NCBI GenBank assembly: GCA_946480825.1
Contig: CAMLLG010000117.1
Coordinates: 1 to 7,719, forward strand
Direction of reading: 5' to 3'
DNA length: 7,719 nt
Source: an uncultured Lysobacteraceae bacterium
GTDB lineage: Bacteria > Pseudomonadota > Gammaproteobacteria > Xanthomonadales > Xanthomonadaceae
This document shows positions 1-7,719 of the stretch, in pieces. The position numbers were made by a program, and so were the translations under genes. The notes under the pieces are model-generated. The model was not told the DNA's origin. It worked only from the letters and a program-made list of their open reading frames with translations, and did not search any database. Every line of letters starts with the position of its first letter. Within the stretch, counting starts at the first letter, position 1.

Positions 1-1057
1 CGCCGGAGATGAAGCCGTGCGAGATCATCTGCACCATCGCGCCCTGCAGGCCGAGACGCGCGGCATCGGGCTCGCCCTGGTCGCGCACCAGCATGAAGGC
101 GATGAATATGCCGAGGGTGACGAAGCCCATGTGCGAGATCGACGAATAAGCGATCAGCTTCTTCATGTCCTCCTGCACCAGCGCGACGAGGCCGATGTAG
201 ACCACCGCGATCAGGCTGAGGACGATGACCAGCATGCCGTATTCATGGCTCGCGTCCGGCACGATCGGCAGGTTGAAGCGCAGGAAACCGTAGCCGCCGA
301 TCTTCAGCATGATCGCGGCCAGGATCACCGAGCCGCCGGTCGGCGCCTCGACGTGGGCGTCGGGCAGCCAGGTATGCACCGGGAACATCGGGACCTTGAC
401 CGCGAACGCGACCAGGAAGGCGAAGAACAGCCACATCTGTTCCTTCGCGTCCAACGGCACCGCGTACAGATCGGGCAACTGCCAGCTGCCCGCCTTCAGG
501 TACAGGTAGATCAGCCCGACCAGCATGAACACCGAGCCGAGGAAGGTGTACAGGAAGAACTTCACCGACGCGTAGACGCGGCGCGGACCGCCCCAGACGC
601 CGATGATGATGAACATCGGGATCAGCATGCCTTCGAAGAACACGTAGAACAGCATGGCGTCGACGGCGGCGAACACGCCGATCATCAGGCCTTCGAGGAA
701 CAGGAACGCCGCGACGTACTGATTGACGCGCTTGTCGATCGAGCCCCAGGCGCCGATCAGCACCAGGGCCGTGGTCAGCGTGGTCAGCACGATCAGCGCG
801 ACCGAGATGCCGTCGGCGCCGAGGTGATACTGGATGTCGTAGGCGGGAATCCACTCGCGTCGTTCGACGAACTGCATCCCGGAGGTGAAGTAGTCGAAGC
901 CGGTGAGCAGCGGAATGCTGAGCGCGAAGGTGGCGACCGCCACCGTGAGCGCGAGCCAGCGCGCGGCCTGCGCGCGCCGGTTGCCGAGCATCAGCGCCAG
1001 CGCGCCGCCGACGATGGGCAGCCAGATCAGGATGCTGAGAAGGGGCCAGTGTTGCAT
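1..1057 (-). CDS. nuoM: NADH-quinone oxidoreductase subunit M, 3' end missing
   Basis: This is an antiporter-like, proton-pumping membrane subunit of respiratory complex I. The first 352 codons are in the window and the frame runs off the left edge without a stop; E. coli NuoM is 509 aa, so roughly 150 residues are missing. The protein begins MQHWPLLSILIWLPIVGG and is a series of hydrophobic helices. Visible pump residues are E142 (in VFFEGMLIPM, matching E. coli E144), K221 (AVKVPMFPVHTWLPDAH, matching K234), K252 (MLKIGGYGFLRF, matching K265) and H309 (SSISHMGFVTLG). The last residues seen are MISHGFISG, with H347. The distal helix carrying the E. coli E407 equivalent lies outside. The ATG is the first possible start after the nuoL stop, with no ATG, GTG or TTG between. 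Its Shine-Dalgarno match is poor, so coupling to nuoL translation is likely. Family assignment is firm. Confidence 0.97.
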   Translation of the reverse strand, partial: MQHWPLLSILIWLPIVGGALALMLGNRRAQAARWLALTVAVATFALSIPLLTGFDYFTSGMQFVERREWIPAYDIQYHLGADGISVALIVLTTLTTALVLIGAWGSIDKRVNQYVAAFLFLEGLMIGVFAAVDAMLFYVFFEGMLIPMFIIIGVWGGPRRVYASVKFFLYTFLGSVFMLVGLIYLYLKAGSWQLPDLYAVPLDAKEQMWLFFAFLVAFAVKVPMFPVHTWLPDAHVEAPTGGSVILAAIMLKIGGYGFLRFNLPIVPDASHEYGMLVIVLSLIAVVYIGLVALVQEDMKKLIAYSSISHMGFVTLGIFIAFMLVRDQGEPDAARLGLQGAMVQMISHGFISG

Positions 1058-1087
1058 CGCGATTCGGTATCCGTCGGTTCGTGTCGG

Positions 1088-3184
<2,097 letters not shown>

Positions 3185-3261
3185 GAATTGTCCGTTACCG
3201 AATGAGTACCGCGTCTACCGCTGCCATCCCTGACGAAACACCACAACTTCGCCCAACACCT

Positions 3262-3283
3262 GCCCGTCCATCCCTGGCCGGGC
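3262..3283 (-). other. Small hairpin, repeat copy near nuoL
   Basis: On the minus strand GCCCG pairs with CGGGC and, past a single G/A mismatch, CCA pairs with TGG around the four-base loop GGGA, which fits the GNRA pattern. The equivalent hairpin at 3382-3403 has the same stem with loop AGGA. The one difference between copies here falls in the loop. The stem is short, so confidence is moderate. Confidence 0.5.
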
Positions 3284-3289
3284 GTTCGC

Positions 3290-3322
3290 CGATGCGCGAG
3301 CCGATGGCTCGCAAGCGCATCG
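3290..3322 (-). other. Bulged hairpin in repeat copy near nuoL
   Basis: On the minus strand CGATGC pairs with GCATCG, and directly inside it GCGAGCC pairs with GGCTCGC around the loop ATC. A GCTT bulge lies on the 5' side between the two helices. This gives 6 plus 7 perfect, mostly G-C base pairs. The same structure is present without any base change in the other copy. It could act in mRNA stability, processing or pausing; that role is inferred from position only. Confidence 0.7.
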
Positions 3323-3381
3323 ATGTCACGCTCGATACCGCCGCCATCCATGGCGATGCCACACCACTTCGCCCAACACCC

Positions 3382-3403
3382 GCCCGTCCATCCTTGGCCG
3401 GGC
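3382..3403 (-). other. Small hairpin, repeat copy near nuoK
   Basis: This has the same GCCCG/CGGGC plus CCA/TGG stem as the hairpin at 3262-3283, with loop AGGA instead of GGGA and the same internal G/A mismatch. It lies six bases downstream (minus strand) of the larger bulged hairpin, so each repeat copy would fold as two neighbouring stems. Confidence 0.5.
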
Positions 3404-3409
3404 GTTCGC

Positions 3410-3442
3410 CGATGCGCGAGCCGATGGCTCGCAAGCGCATCG
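3410..3442 (-). other. Bulged hairpin just after nuoK stop
   Basis: This is identical in sequence and pairing to the hairpin at 3290-3322 (6-bp and 7-bp helices, ATC loop, GCTT bulge). Only two bases separate it from the nuoK TGA, so it would sit at the 3' end of the nuoG-K part of the message. No U-tract follows, which argues against a Rho-independent terminator. A stem here may protect upstream mRNA from 3' exonucleases or reduce read-through into nuoL; this is an inference. Confidence 0.7.
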
Positions 3443-3444
3443 GC

Positions 3445-3759
3445 TCACCCCTTCAGCGTGTCGATTTCGCCGACGTTGATCGTGCGCCGGTTACGGAACA
3501 GCGTGACCAGGATCGCGAGGCCGATGGCGGCCTCGGCGGCGGCCACCGTGAGGATGAAGAACACGAAAATCTGGCCCGACGCATCGCCGAGATGGCGCGA
3601 GAACGCGACGAAGTTGACGTTGACGCTGAGCAGCATCAGCTCGATCGACATCAGCAGGATGATCACGTTCTTCCGGTTGAGGAAGATGCCGGCCAGGCTG
3701 ATGCAGAACAGCGCGGCGCCGAGCGCCAGGTAATGCCCGAGGGCGAGCGGACCGATCAC
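3445..3759 (-). CDS. nuoK: NADH-quinone oxidoreductase subunit K
   Basis: This is a small three-helix membrane subunit of complex I (104 aa; 100 in E. coli), related to MrpC/MnhC antiporter subunits, that passes charge between the NuoH/J region and the pumps. The two conserved membrane glutamates are visible: E40 in [10 protein letters not shown] (E. coli E36) and E76 in [12 protein letters not shown] (E. coli E72). The conserved loop FLNRKN is at 26-31 and the C-terminus is [14 protein letters not shown]. The start is GTG: an ideal Shine-Dalgarno sequence lies 7 nt upstream and the mature similarity begins there. The frame stays open further upstream, but that part is the shadow of nuoJ. GTG overlaps the nuoJ stop as GTGA, so the two are probably translationally coupled. 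The gene is followed by the tandem repeat. Confidence 0.97.
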   Translation of the reverse strand: MIGPLALGHYLALGAALFCISLAGIFLNRKNVIILLMSIELMLLSVNVNFVAFSRHLGDASGQIFVFFILTVAAAEAAIGLAILVTLFRNRRTINVGEIDTLKG

Positions 3760-4394
3760 GATGTCACCTCCTCGGCCGCGGTGTCGGCGGGCGCACGGCC
3801 CTCCGCGGGCATGTTCACCATCCGGATGCGATCCTGCGCGCGGACGCGCGACTGCGCGGCGGGGTCCTGGTGCTTCACGCCGGGACGACGGCGCAGGGTC
3901 AGCATCACCGCCGCGACCACGGCGATGGTGAGGATCACGGCGGCGACCTCGAACGGCAGCATGAACTCGGTGAACAGCGCGCGGGCGATCCATTCGGTAT
4001 TCGAAAGACCCTGCGCGGCGGCGGGATCTTCGCCGAACGCGGTCGCCAGTTCGGCCTTGACGCCGATCAGGGTCAGCATCTCGATGAGCATGACCACCGC
4101 GACCAGGAGGCCCAGCGGCAGATAGCGGACGAAGCCCTCGCGCATCGGCGCGACGTCGATGTCCAGCATCATCACCACGAACAGGAAGAGCACCATCACC
4201 GCGCCCACGTAGACGAGGATCAGGGCCACGCCGAGGAATTCGGCGCCGGCGAGGATCCAGGTACAGGCGACGGTGAAGAAGGTGAGCACCAGGCACAGCG
4301 CGGCGTGCACCGGATTGCGCACGGTGATCACGGCGCCCGCCGAGATCGTGGCGATCGCGGCGAAGACCAGGAATGCGAGAGTGGCGAAGTCCAC
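3756..4394 (-). CDS. nuoJ: NADH-quinone oxidoreductase subunit J
   Basis: This is a five-helix membrane subunit of complex I (212 aa from the chosen start; 184 in E. coli) that packs between NuoH, NuoA and NuoK and is thought to couple quinone chemistry to the pumps. Seen are [15 protein letters not shown] (26-40), AEFLG (51-55) and the highly conserved third helix [17 protein letters not shown] (62-78). After the last helix comes a hydrophilic tail of about 45 residues, first basic ([10 protein letters not shown]) and then Ala/Glu-rich, longer than in E. coli. The frame could open at TTG (4418, 220 aa), but that start has no Shine-Dalgarno. I chose GTG at 4394 because GAGG lies 5 nt upstream and family members begin near MDFATLAF. 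The stop overlaps nuoK. Confidence 0.95.
   Translation of the reverse strand: MDFATLAFLVFAAIATISAGAVITVRNPVHAALCLVLTFFTVACTWILAGAEFLGVALILVYVGAVMVLFLFVVMMLDIDVAPMREGFVRYLPLGLLVAVVMLIEMLTLIGVKAELATAFGEDPAAAQGLSNTEWIARALFTEFMLPFEVAAVILTIAVVAAVMLTLRRRPGVKHQDPAAQSRVRAQDRIRMVNMPAEGRAPADTAAEEVTS
3764..3773 (-). promoter_or_regulatory. Strong ribosome-binding site of nuoK
   Basis: The minus strand reads GAGGAGGTGA, a nine-base match to the 16S rRNA tail complement, with GGAGG ending 7 nt before the GTG at 3759. It lies inside the last codons of nuoJ. It is the best ribosome-binding site in the window and decides the non-ATG start of nuoK. Confidence 0.85.
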
Positions 4395-4399
4395 GGCGG

Positions 4400-4403
4400 C
4401 CTC
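4400..4403 (-). promoter_or_regulatory. Ribosome-binding site deciding the nuoJ start
   Basis: GAGG on the minus strand sits 5 nt before the GTG at 4394, in the 27-nt gap after the nuoI stop. The alternative TTG at 4418 has only ATAACC before it. This favours the 212-residue NuoJ. Confidence 0.6.
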
Positions 4404-4421
4404 AGAGGTTATCGTCAACGG

Positions 4422-4910
4422 TTATCGATAGGCCGCGTCGGCGGCGCGACGTTCGGCGATTTCCTTCTCGAGGCGATCGCCGATGGCCAGCAGTTGCGGC
4501 TTGGTGACGACGTTCTCGCCGCGCTTCTCGAAGTGGTACTCGTGGAGATGGGTCTCCACGATCGAGTCAACCGGGCAGGATTCCTCGCAGAACCCGCAGA
4601 AGATGCACTTGAACAGATCGATGTCGTAACGCGTGGTGCGGCGGGTGCCGTCGGCGCGCTGCTCCGAATCGATGGTGATCGCCAGCGCCGGACACACCGC
4701 CTCGCACAGTTTGCAGGCGATGCAGCGCTCTTCGCCGTTGGGATAGCGGCGCAGGGCATGCAGGCCACGGAAACGCGGCGACTGCGGGGTCTTCTCCATC
4801 GGGTACATCAGCGTGTACTTGGGACGGAACAGATACTTGAACGTCAGCGCCATGCCCCGGAACAGTTCCAGCAGCAGCAGACTCTTCAGGTAGGAAACGA
4901 TCTTGCCCAT
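4422..4910 (-). CDS. nuoI: NADH-quinone oxidoreductase subunit I (two 4Fe-4S clusters)
   Basis: This is the ferredoxin-like subunit of complex I (162 aa; 180 in E. coli, with the shorter form usual in alpha- and many other proteobacteria). It carries clusters N6a and N6b, which pass electrons from NuoG toward N2 in NuoB. Two cysteine motifs are intact: C63, C66, C69 with C73-Pro ([12 protein letters not shown]) and C102, C105, C108 with C112-Pro ([12 protein letters not shown]). As in the family, the fourth cysteine of each motif ligates the other cluster. The N-terminal 25-30 residues ([14 protein letters not shown]) form the amphipathic membrane-docking helix. The ATG overlaps the nuoH stop by one base (TGATG), so translation is probably coupled. 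The frame stays open far upstream, but that part is a shadow of nuoH. Confidence 0.98.
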   Translation of the reverse strand: MGKIVSYLKSLLLLELFRGMALTFKYLFRPKYTLMYPMEKTPQSPRFRGLHALRRYPNGEERCIACKLCEAVCPALAITIDSEQRADGTRRTTRYDIDLFKCIFCGFCEESCPVDSIVETHLHEYHFEKRGENVVTKPQLLAIGDRLEKEIAERRAADAAYR

Positions 4911-5989
4911 CACTGCCCTGCCTCGAACGCGCCGAAATACACCAGCAGCGCGGTGGCGAAGATCCACGCGATGGTGATCGGAATGAAGACCTTCCAGCCC
5001 AGACGCATGATCTGGTCGTAGCGGTAGCGCGGGAACGACGCGCGGAACCAGATGAACAGGCTGGCGAACACGAACACCTTCATCAGCAGCCAGGGCCAGC
5101 CGCCCTTCCAGATCCAGTCGACCCACGGCGACACGTCCGCAACGATCCAACCCTGCAGCGGGCTGAGCCAGCCGCCGAGGAAAAACAGCGCGGTGAGGAA
5201 ACTCACCAGGATCATGTTGGCGTATTCGGCCAGGAAGAACAGCGAGAACTGCGAACCCGAGTACTCGACCATGTGGCCGGCGACGATTTCGGATTCGCCC
5301 TCGACCACGTCGAACGGCGCACGGTTGGTCTCGGCCACGCCGGACACGAAATACACGACGAACAGCGGCAGCAGCGGCAGCCAGAACCACTCGAAGAACC
5401 CGGCGTCGCCCGACTGCGCGGTCACTATCTCGGTGAGATTGAGGCTGCCCGACGCCATCAGCACACCGACCAGAGCGAAGCCCATCGCGATTTCGTAGGA
5501 CACGACCTGCGAGGCGGCGCGCATCGCGCCGAGGAACGCGTACTTCGAGTTCGAAGCCCAGCCCGCGAGGATGATGCCGTACACGCCGAGCGAGGTCATC
5601 GCCAACAGATACAGCAGACCGGCGTTCGCGTTGGAGAGCACCAGGCGGGCGTCGAACGGCACCACCGCCCACGCCGCGAAGGCCGGCACCAGCGCGACCA
5701 TCGGCGCCAGGATGAACAGCGACTTCTGCGCGTTTGACGGCTGGATGACTTCCTTGAACAGCAGTTTGAACACGTCGGCGAAGGCCTGCAGGATGCCCCA
5801 GCCCACGTACATCGGCCCGTGGCGCACGTGCATCCAGCCGATCAGCTTGCGCTCCCACACGACGTAGAAGGCGACGCTCACGATCACCGGCACGGCGATG
5901 GCGAGAATCTTCAGCACGATCCACGCCAGCGCGCCGGTGGCACCGTAGGCGAGCAGCCAGTCGCGGAAACCGTCGAACAGCATCTCCAT
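4910..5989 (-). CDS. nuoH: NADH-quinone oxidoreductase subunit H
   Basis: This is the membrane subunit that joins the peripheral arm to the membrane arm and forms part of the quinone-binding chamber (359 aa; 325 in E. coli). About eight or nine helices are expected. Conserved features seen are [15 protein letters not shown] (45-59), the first family signature; [11 protein letters not shown] (70-80); [18 protein letters not shown] (133-150); and the acidic cytoplasmic loop beginning [16 protein letters not shown] (219-234), with E220, D227, E230, E232 and E234, then H239 and VEYSG (241-245). The C-terminal signature [19 protein letters not shown] (315-333) is also present. These match the charged funnel residues of the family. 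The first ATG overlaps the nuoG stop (TAATG), with GGGGG 7 nt upstream; a second ATG two codons later is less well placed. The frame continues upstream as a shadow of nuoG. Confidence 0.98.
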   Translation of the reverse strand: MEMLFDGFRDWLLAYGATGALAWIVLKILAIAVPVIVSVAFYVVWERKLIGWMHVRHGPMYVGWGILQAFADVFKLLFKEVIQPSNAQKSLFILAPMVALVPAFAAWAVVPFDARLVLSNANAGLLYLLAMTSLGVYGIILAGWASNSKYAFLGAMRAASQVVSYEIAMGFALVGVLMASGSLNLTEIVTAQSGDAGFFEWFWLPLLPLFVVYFVSGVAETNRAPFDVVEGESEIVAGHMVEYSGSQFSLFFLAEYANMILVSFLTALFFLGGWLSPLQGWIVADVSPWVDWIWKGGWPWLLMKVFVFASLFIWFRASFPRYRYDQIMRLGWKVFIPITIAWIFATALLVYFGAFEAGQ

Positions 5990-7719
5990 TACCGCACCCC
6001 CGCCACGCGCACACGACCGGCGCCGAGCGCGGCGGTCGGACCGTAACCGGATTCGACCCAGGCCGTGCCCTTGGCGACGCGCGCGTCGATCGCGACCGGC
6101 AGCGTCGCGGTGCCGAGACCGTTGTCGACCTTGGCCATCGCGCCCTCGGCGAGCGATGCCGCGGCGGCGTCGTGCGGATGCAGCACCACGCGCGGGCCGG
6201 CGTTGAGCGGATGCGACTGCAGCGCGGCGGCGCGGCGGGTCACGCCGTCGACACGATAGATCGCCGGCGACACCGCCAGTTCCAACCCTTCTCCGGTCGC
6301 GGCCTGCGCGGGCGACGCCGCGACCGCGACGGTGCGCGGCGCGAGACCGCCACGCAGACCGGCGAGATCGGTGAACTCGAAACCCTCGGCCGACAGCGCC
6401 GCACCGAGCGCGCGCAGCACGCGCCAGCCCGGGCGGGCCTCGCCCGGCAGCTTGCCGCCGGCGATCGCGCGCTGGTCGCGGCCGTCGAGGTTGGTCAGCG
6501 TGGCGTCGACTTCGGGCAACGCGCCGATCGGCAGGATCACGTCGGCGACGGCGCGGGTCGAACGGCAGGCGAAATGGCTGAAGGCGACGACCTTCGCGGC
6601 GCCGAGCGCCCTGAGCGCGCGCGCCTGATCGGCGAAATCGAGACCGGGCTCGATCCCGTAGATCACGTAGGCCTTGCGCGCATCGGCGAGCATCGCCTGC
6701 GCGTCGCGGCCGGTCGGCAGCACGCCCATGCGCGACAGTCCCAGCGCGTTCGCGCCCTGCGGGATGCGGCAGAGTGCGGCGTTGTTGGCGGCGGCGAAGG
6801 CGGCGGCGGCCTTGCGGATCGCGACGGCATGGATCGAGTTCTCGGCGACCGCGCCGACGATGACGACCACGCGGGACGCCTCGCCGAGCGCGACTTCGCC
6901 GATCACGGTGGCCAGCAGCGACGGTTGCACGATCAGGGTCGAAGCGGCCTTGAAGGTGAAGTCGAAATCGACCGGATTGACGACATGGATCTTCGCGCCG
7001 CGCTTCGCCGCCTTGTGCAGACGCTGGTGCAGCAGCGGCACTTCGTGGCGCAGATTCGAACCGACCAGCACGATGGCATCGGCGGTTTCGATCTCCGCGA
7101 CCGGCATGCCGAACGCTTCGGCAACGGCACCGTCGGACAGATCGTGCTGGGCGATGCGGTGATCGAGATGACCGGTACCGAGCGCGTCGGCGAGACGGGC
7201 CAGCAGCGCGCCCTCTTCGTTCGACGTCGCCGGATGCACCAGCATGCCGAGATCGTCGCCGCGGTGATCGCGCAGGGTCTCCGCAGCCTTGGCGAGGGCT
7301 TCTTCCCAGGATGCCTCGCGGAAGTCGTCCCCGCCCTCGATGCGGATCAGCGGCCTGGTGGCGCGATCGTCGGCGGAAAGACCCTGATGGGCATAACGGT
7401 CGCGGTCCGACAGCCAGCATTCGTTGACCGCTTCGTTGTCGCGCGGCACGGTGCGCAGCACGTCGCCGCGACGCACGTGCAGGAACAGATTGCTGCCAAG
7501 CGCGTCATGCCAGCCGAGCGATTCGCGCGCGGTCAGTTCCCACGGGCGCGCCTTGAAGCGGAACACCTTGTTGGTCAGCGCGCCGACCGGGCAGACGTCG
7601 ATGACGTTGCCGGACAGTTCGGTCGTCAGCGGCTTGCCGTCGTAGGTGCCGATCTGCAGATTCTCGCCGCGCTGCATGCCGCCGAGTTCGTAGGTGCCGG
7701 CGATGTCCGCGGTGAAGCG
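5989..7719 (-). CDS. nuoG: NADH-quinone oxidoreductase subunit G, 5' end missing
   Basis: This is the largest peripheral subunit of complex I, a fusion of an N-terminal Fe-S region with a molybdopterin-oxidoreductase-like domain that has lost its metal cofactor. The last 576 codons are present. The first residues at the edge are [14 protein letters not shown], which normally follow the CxxC of the N4 site, so roughly 150-200 N-terminal residues with the N1b, N5 and most N4 ligands lie outside. The last N4 ligand is seen as C43 in [12 protein letters not shown]. No cysteine occurs between C43 and C101 (in [10 protein letters not shown]), so the extra N7 cluster of E. coli and Thermus NuoG is absent, as in most proteobacterial and mitochondrial forms. 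From about residue 120 to the end is the Ala-rich molybdopterin-type domain, including [19 protein letters not shown]. An ATG at 7677 is internal, not the start. The TAA overlaps nuoH. Confidence 0.97.
   Translation of the reverse strand, partial: RFTADIAGTYELGGMQRGENLQIGTYDGKPLTTELSGNVIDVCPVGALTNKVFRFKARPWELTARESLGWHDALGSNLFLHVRRGDVLRTVPRDNEAVNECWLSDRDRYAHQGLSADDRATRPLIRIEGGDDFREASWEEALAKAAETLRDHRGDDLGMLVHPATSNEEGALLARLADALGTGHLDHRIAQHDLSDGAVAEAFGMPVAEIETADAIVLVGSNLRHEVPLLHQRLHKAAKRGAKIHVVNPVDFDFTFKAASTLIVQPSLLATVIGEVALGEASRVVVIVGAVAENSIHAVAIRKAAAAFAAANNAALCRIPQGANALGLSRMGVLPTGRDAQAMLADARKAYVIYGIEPGLDFADQARALRALGAAKVVAFSHFACRSTRAVADVILPIGALPEVDATLTNLDGRDQRAIAGGKLPGEARPGWRVLRALGAALSAEGFEFTDLAGLRGGLAPRTVAVAASPAQAATGEGLELAVSPAIYRVDGVTRRAAALQSHPLNAGPRVVLHPHDAAAASLAEGAMAKVDNGLGTATLPVAIDARVAKGTAWVESGYGPTAALGAGRVRVAGVR

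Larger units (their letters stand above)
3216..3322 (-). repeat. Tandem intergenic repeat, copy nearer nuoL
   Basis: This is one of two direct copies of an element of about 107 bp, spaced exactly 120 bp apart (pairs with 3336-3442). I aligned them by eye: 97 of 107 positions match overall. The core 3242-3322 against 3362-3442 has only three differences in 81 bp (at 3245, 3261 and 3274). The copy contains two potential hairpins, at 3262-3283 and 3290-3322. It lies between nuoK and nuoL and is probably transcribed with the operon. It is likely a dispersed intergenic repeat family of this genome, but only a whole-genome search would show that. The relation between the copies is clear; the exact outer boundary is not. 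Confidence 0.9.
3195..3440 (-). other. Possible 81-codon ORF formed by the repeat, doubtful
   Basis: An open frame from ATG (3440) to TAA (3197-3195) fills the nuoK-nuoL gap, starting four bases after the nuoK stop and ending ten bases before the nuoL start. AAGGGG, formed by the last nuoK codons, lies about 7 nt upstream of the ATG and could serve as a ribosome-binding site. The product would be two repeats of about 40 residues, each beginning MRLRAIGSRIGERPA and continuing DGRAGVGRS; it is Arg/Gly-rich and resembles no family I know. In favour: the tight fit and the ribosome-binding site. Against: the 120-bp period is a multiple of three, so the frame stays open automatically; other frames are open here too; and the sequence looks selected for hairpins. 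Most likely a shadow of a structured repeat, but its translation could couple nuoK to nuoL. Confidence 0.2.
3336..3442 (-). repeat. Tandem intergenic repeat, copy nearer nuoK
   Basis: This is the second copy of the 120-bp-period repeat, beginning on the minus strand only two bases after the nuoK stop codon. The 81-bp core is 96% identical to the other copy, while the 3336-3361 portion is more diverged. Hairpin potential lies at 3382-3403 and 3410-3442. The position of the last hairpin, directly behind nuoK, means that in the nuo mRNA a strong stem would form at the 3' side of the nuoK coding region. No T-run follows, so it does not look like an intrinsic terminator. Confidence 0.9.

Noticed and set aside
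3185..3240. Separate promoter for nuoL in the gap
   Set aside because: I see no convincing -35/-10 pair on the minus strand; the region is GC-rich and no spacing fits well. It cannot be excluded without transcript data.
3242..3442. CRISPR array, SMAG-type element or insertion sequence
   Set aside because: There are only two copies, adjacent and about 107 bp long, with no regular unique spacers; no GTAG sits at the foot of the hairpins as in Stenotrophomonas SMAG elements; and there is no transposase, terminal inverted repeats or target duplication.
3410..3447. Rho-independent terminator after nuoK
   Set aside because: The stem is strong but no T-run follows on the minus strand, and nuoL and nuoM follow in the same orientation and need the transcript unless they have their own promoter.
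3202..5021. Plus-strand open frames opposite nuoI, nuoJ, nuoK and the repeat (3202-4125 and 3870-5021)
   Set aside because: They are antisense shadows with low-complexity, charged translations, while well-known genes with intact motifs and ribosome-binding sites occupy the minus strand.
5990..7420. Upstream in-frame extension of nuoH (and the similar extension of nuoI up to 6014)
   Set aside because: The extensions are Arg-rich out-of-frame readings of nuoG and nuoH. The family N-termini, the overlapping stop-start pairs and the ribosome-binding sites mark the internal ATGs as real starts.

Overview
The window is a GC-rich piece of a bacterial chromosome carrying the distal part of a nuo operon, which encodes proton-pumping NADH:quinone oxidoreductase (respiratory complex I). 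All supported genes lie on the minus strand. In transcription order (right to left) they are nuoG (5' end cut off at the right edge), nuoH, nuoI, nuoJ, nuoK, nuoL and nuoM (3' end cut off at the left edge). nuoA-F to the right and nuoN to the left are expected from the usual gene order but are not seen. The GC-rich codon use, the gene order and the form of the subunits (162-aa NuoI, NuoJ with a basic tail, NuoG without N7 cysteines, NuoL with a His-rich loop) suggest a proteobacterium. My best guess is the Xanthomonadaceae/Lysobacter group, from recall of the protein sequences rather than from a search.

Layout: nuoG runs from the right edge to 5989. It overlaps nuoH by one base (TAATG), nuoH overlaps nuoI by one base (TGATG), nuoI and nuoJ are separated by a short gap, and nuoJ overlaps nuoK by four bases (GTGA). 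This tight packing predicts one transcript with translational coupling. nuoL and nuoM are 30 nt apart and in the same reading frame. The one exception is the 260-bp gap between nuoK and nuoL. It is filled by two tandem copies of a roughly 107-bp element at exactly 120-bp spacing, each copy with two potential hairpins. This gap also holds an 81-codon open frame with a good ribosome-binding site that fits almost exactly between the two genes.

How the genes work together: NuoG (peripheral arm, Fe-S and molybdopterin-type fold) and NuoI (two 4Fe-4S clusters) carry electrons toward quinone. NuoH forms the membrane anchor and part of the quinone chamber. NuoJ and NuoK link NuoH to the antiporter-like pump subunits NuoL and NuoM. 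The charged residues of the proton pathway can be identified in NuoH, NuoK, NuoL and NuoM, and no frameshift or lost catalytic residue is visible, so the enzyme looks functional.

I find no wholly new system. The parts that deserve attention are the structured tandem repeat inside the operon, the small frame within it, and the His/Asp-rich loop of NuoL. The remaining long open frames on both strands are shadows caused by strong GC codon bias.
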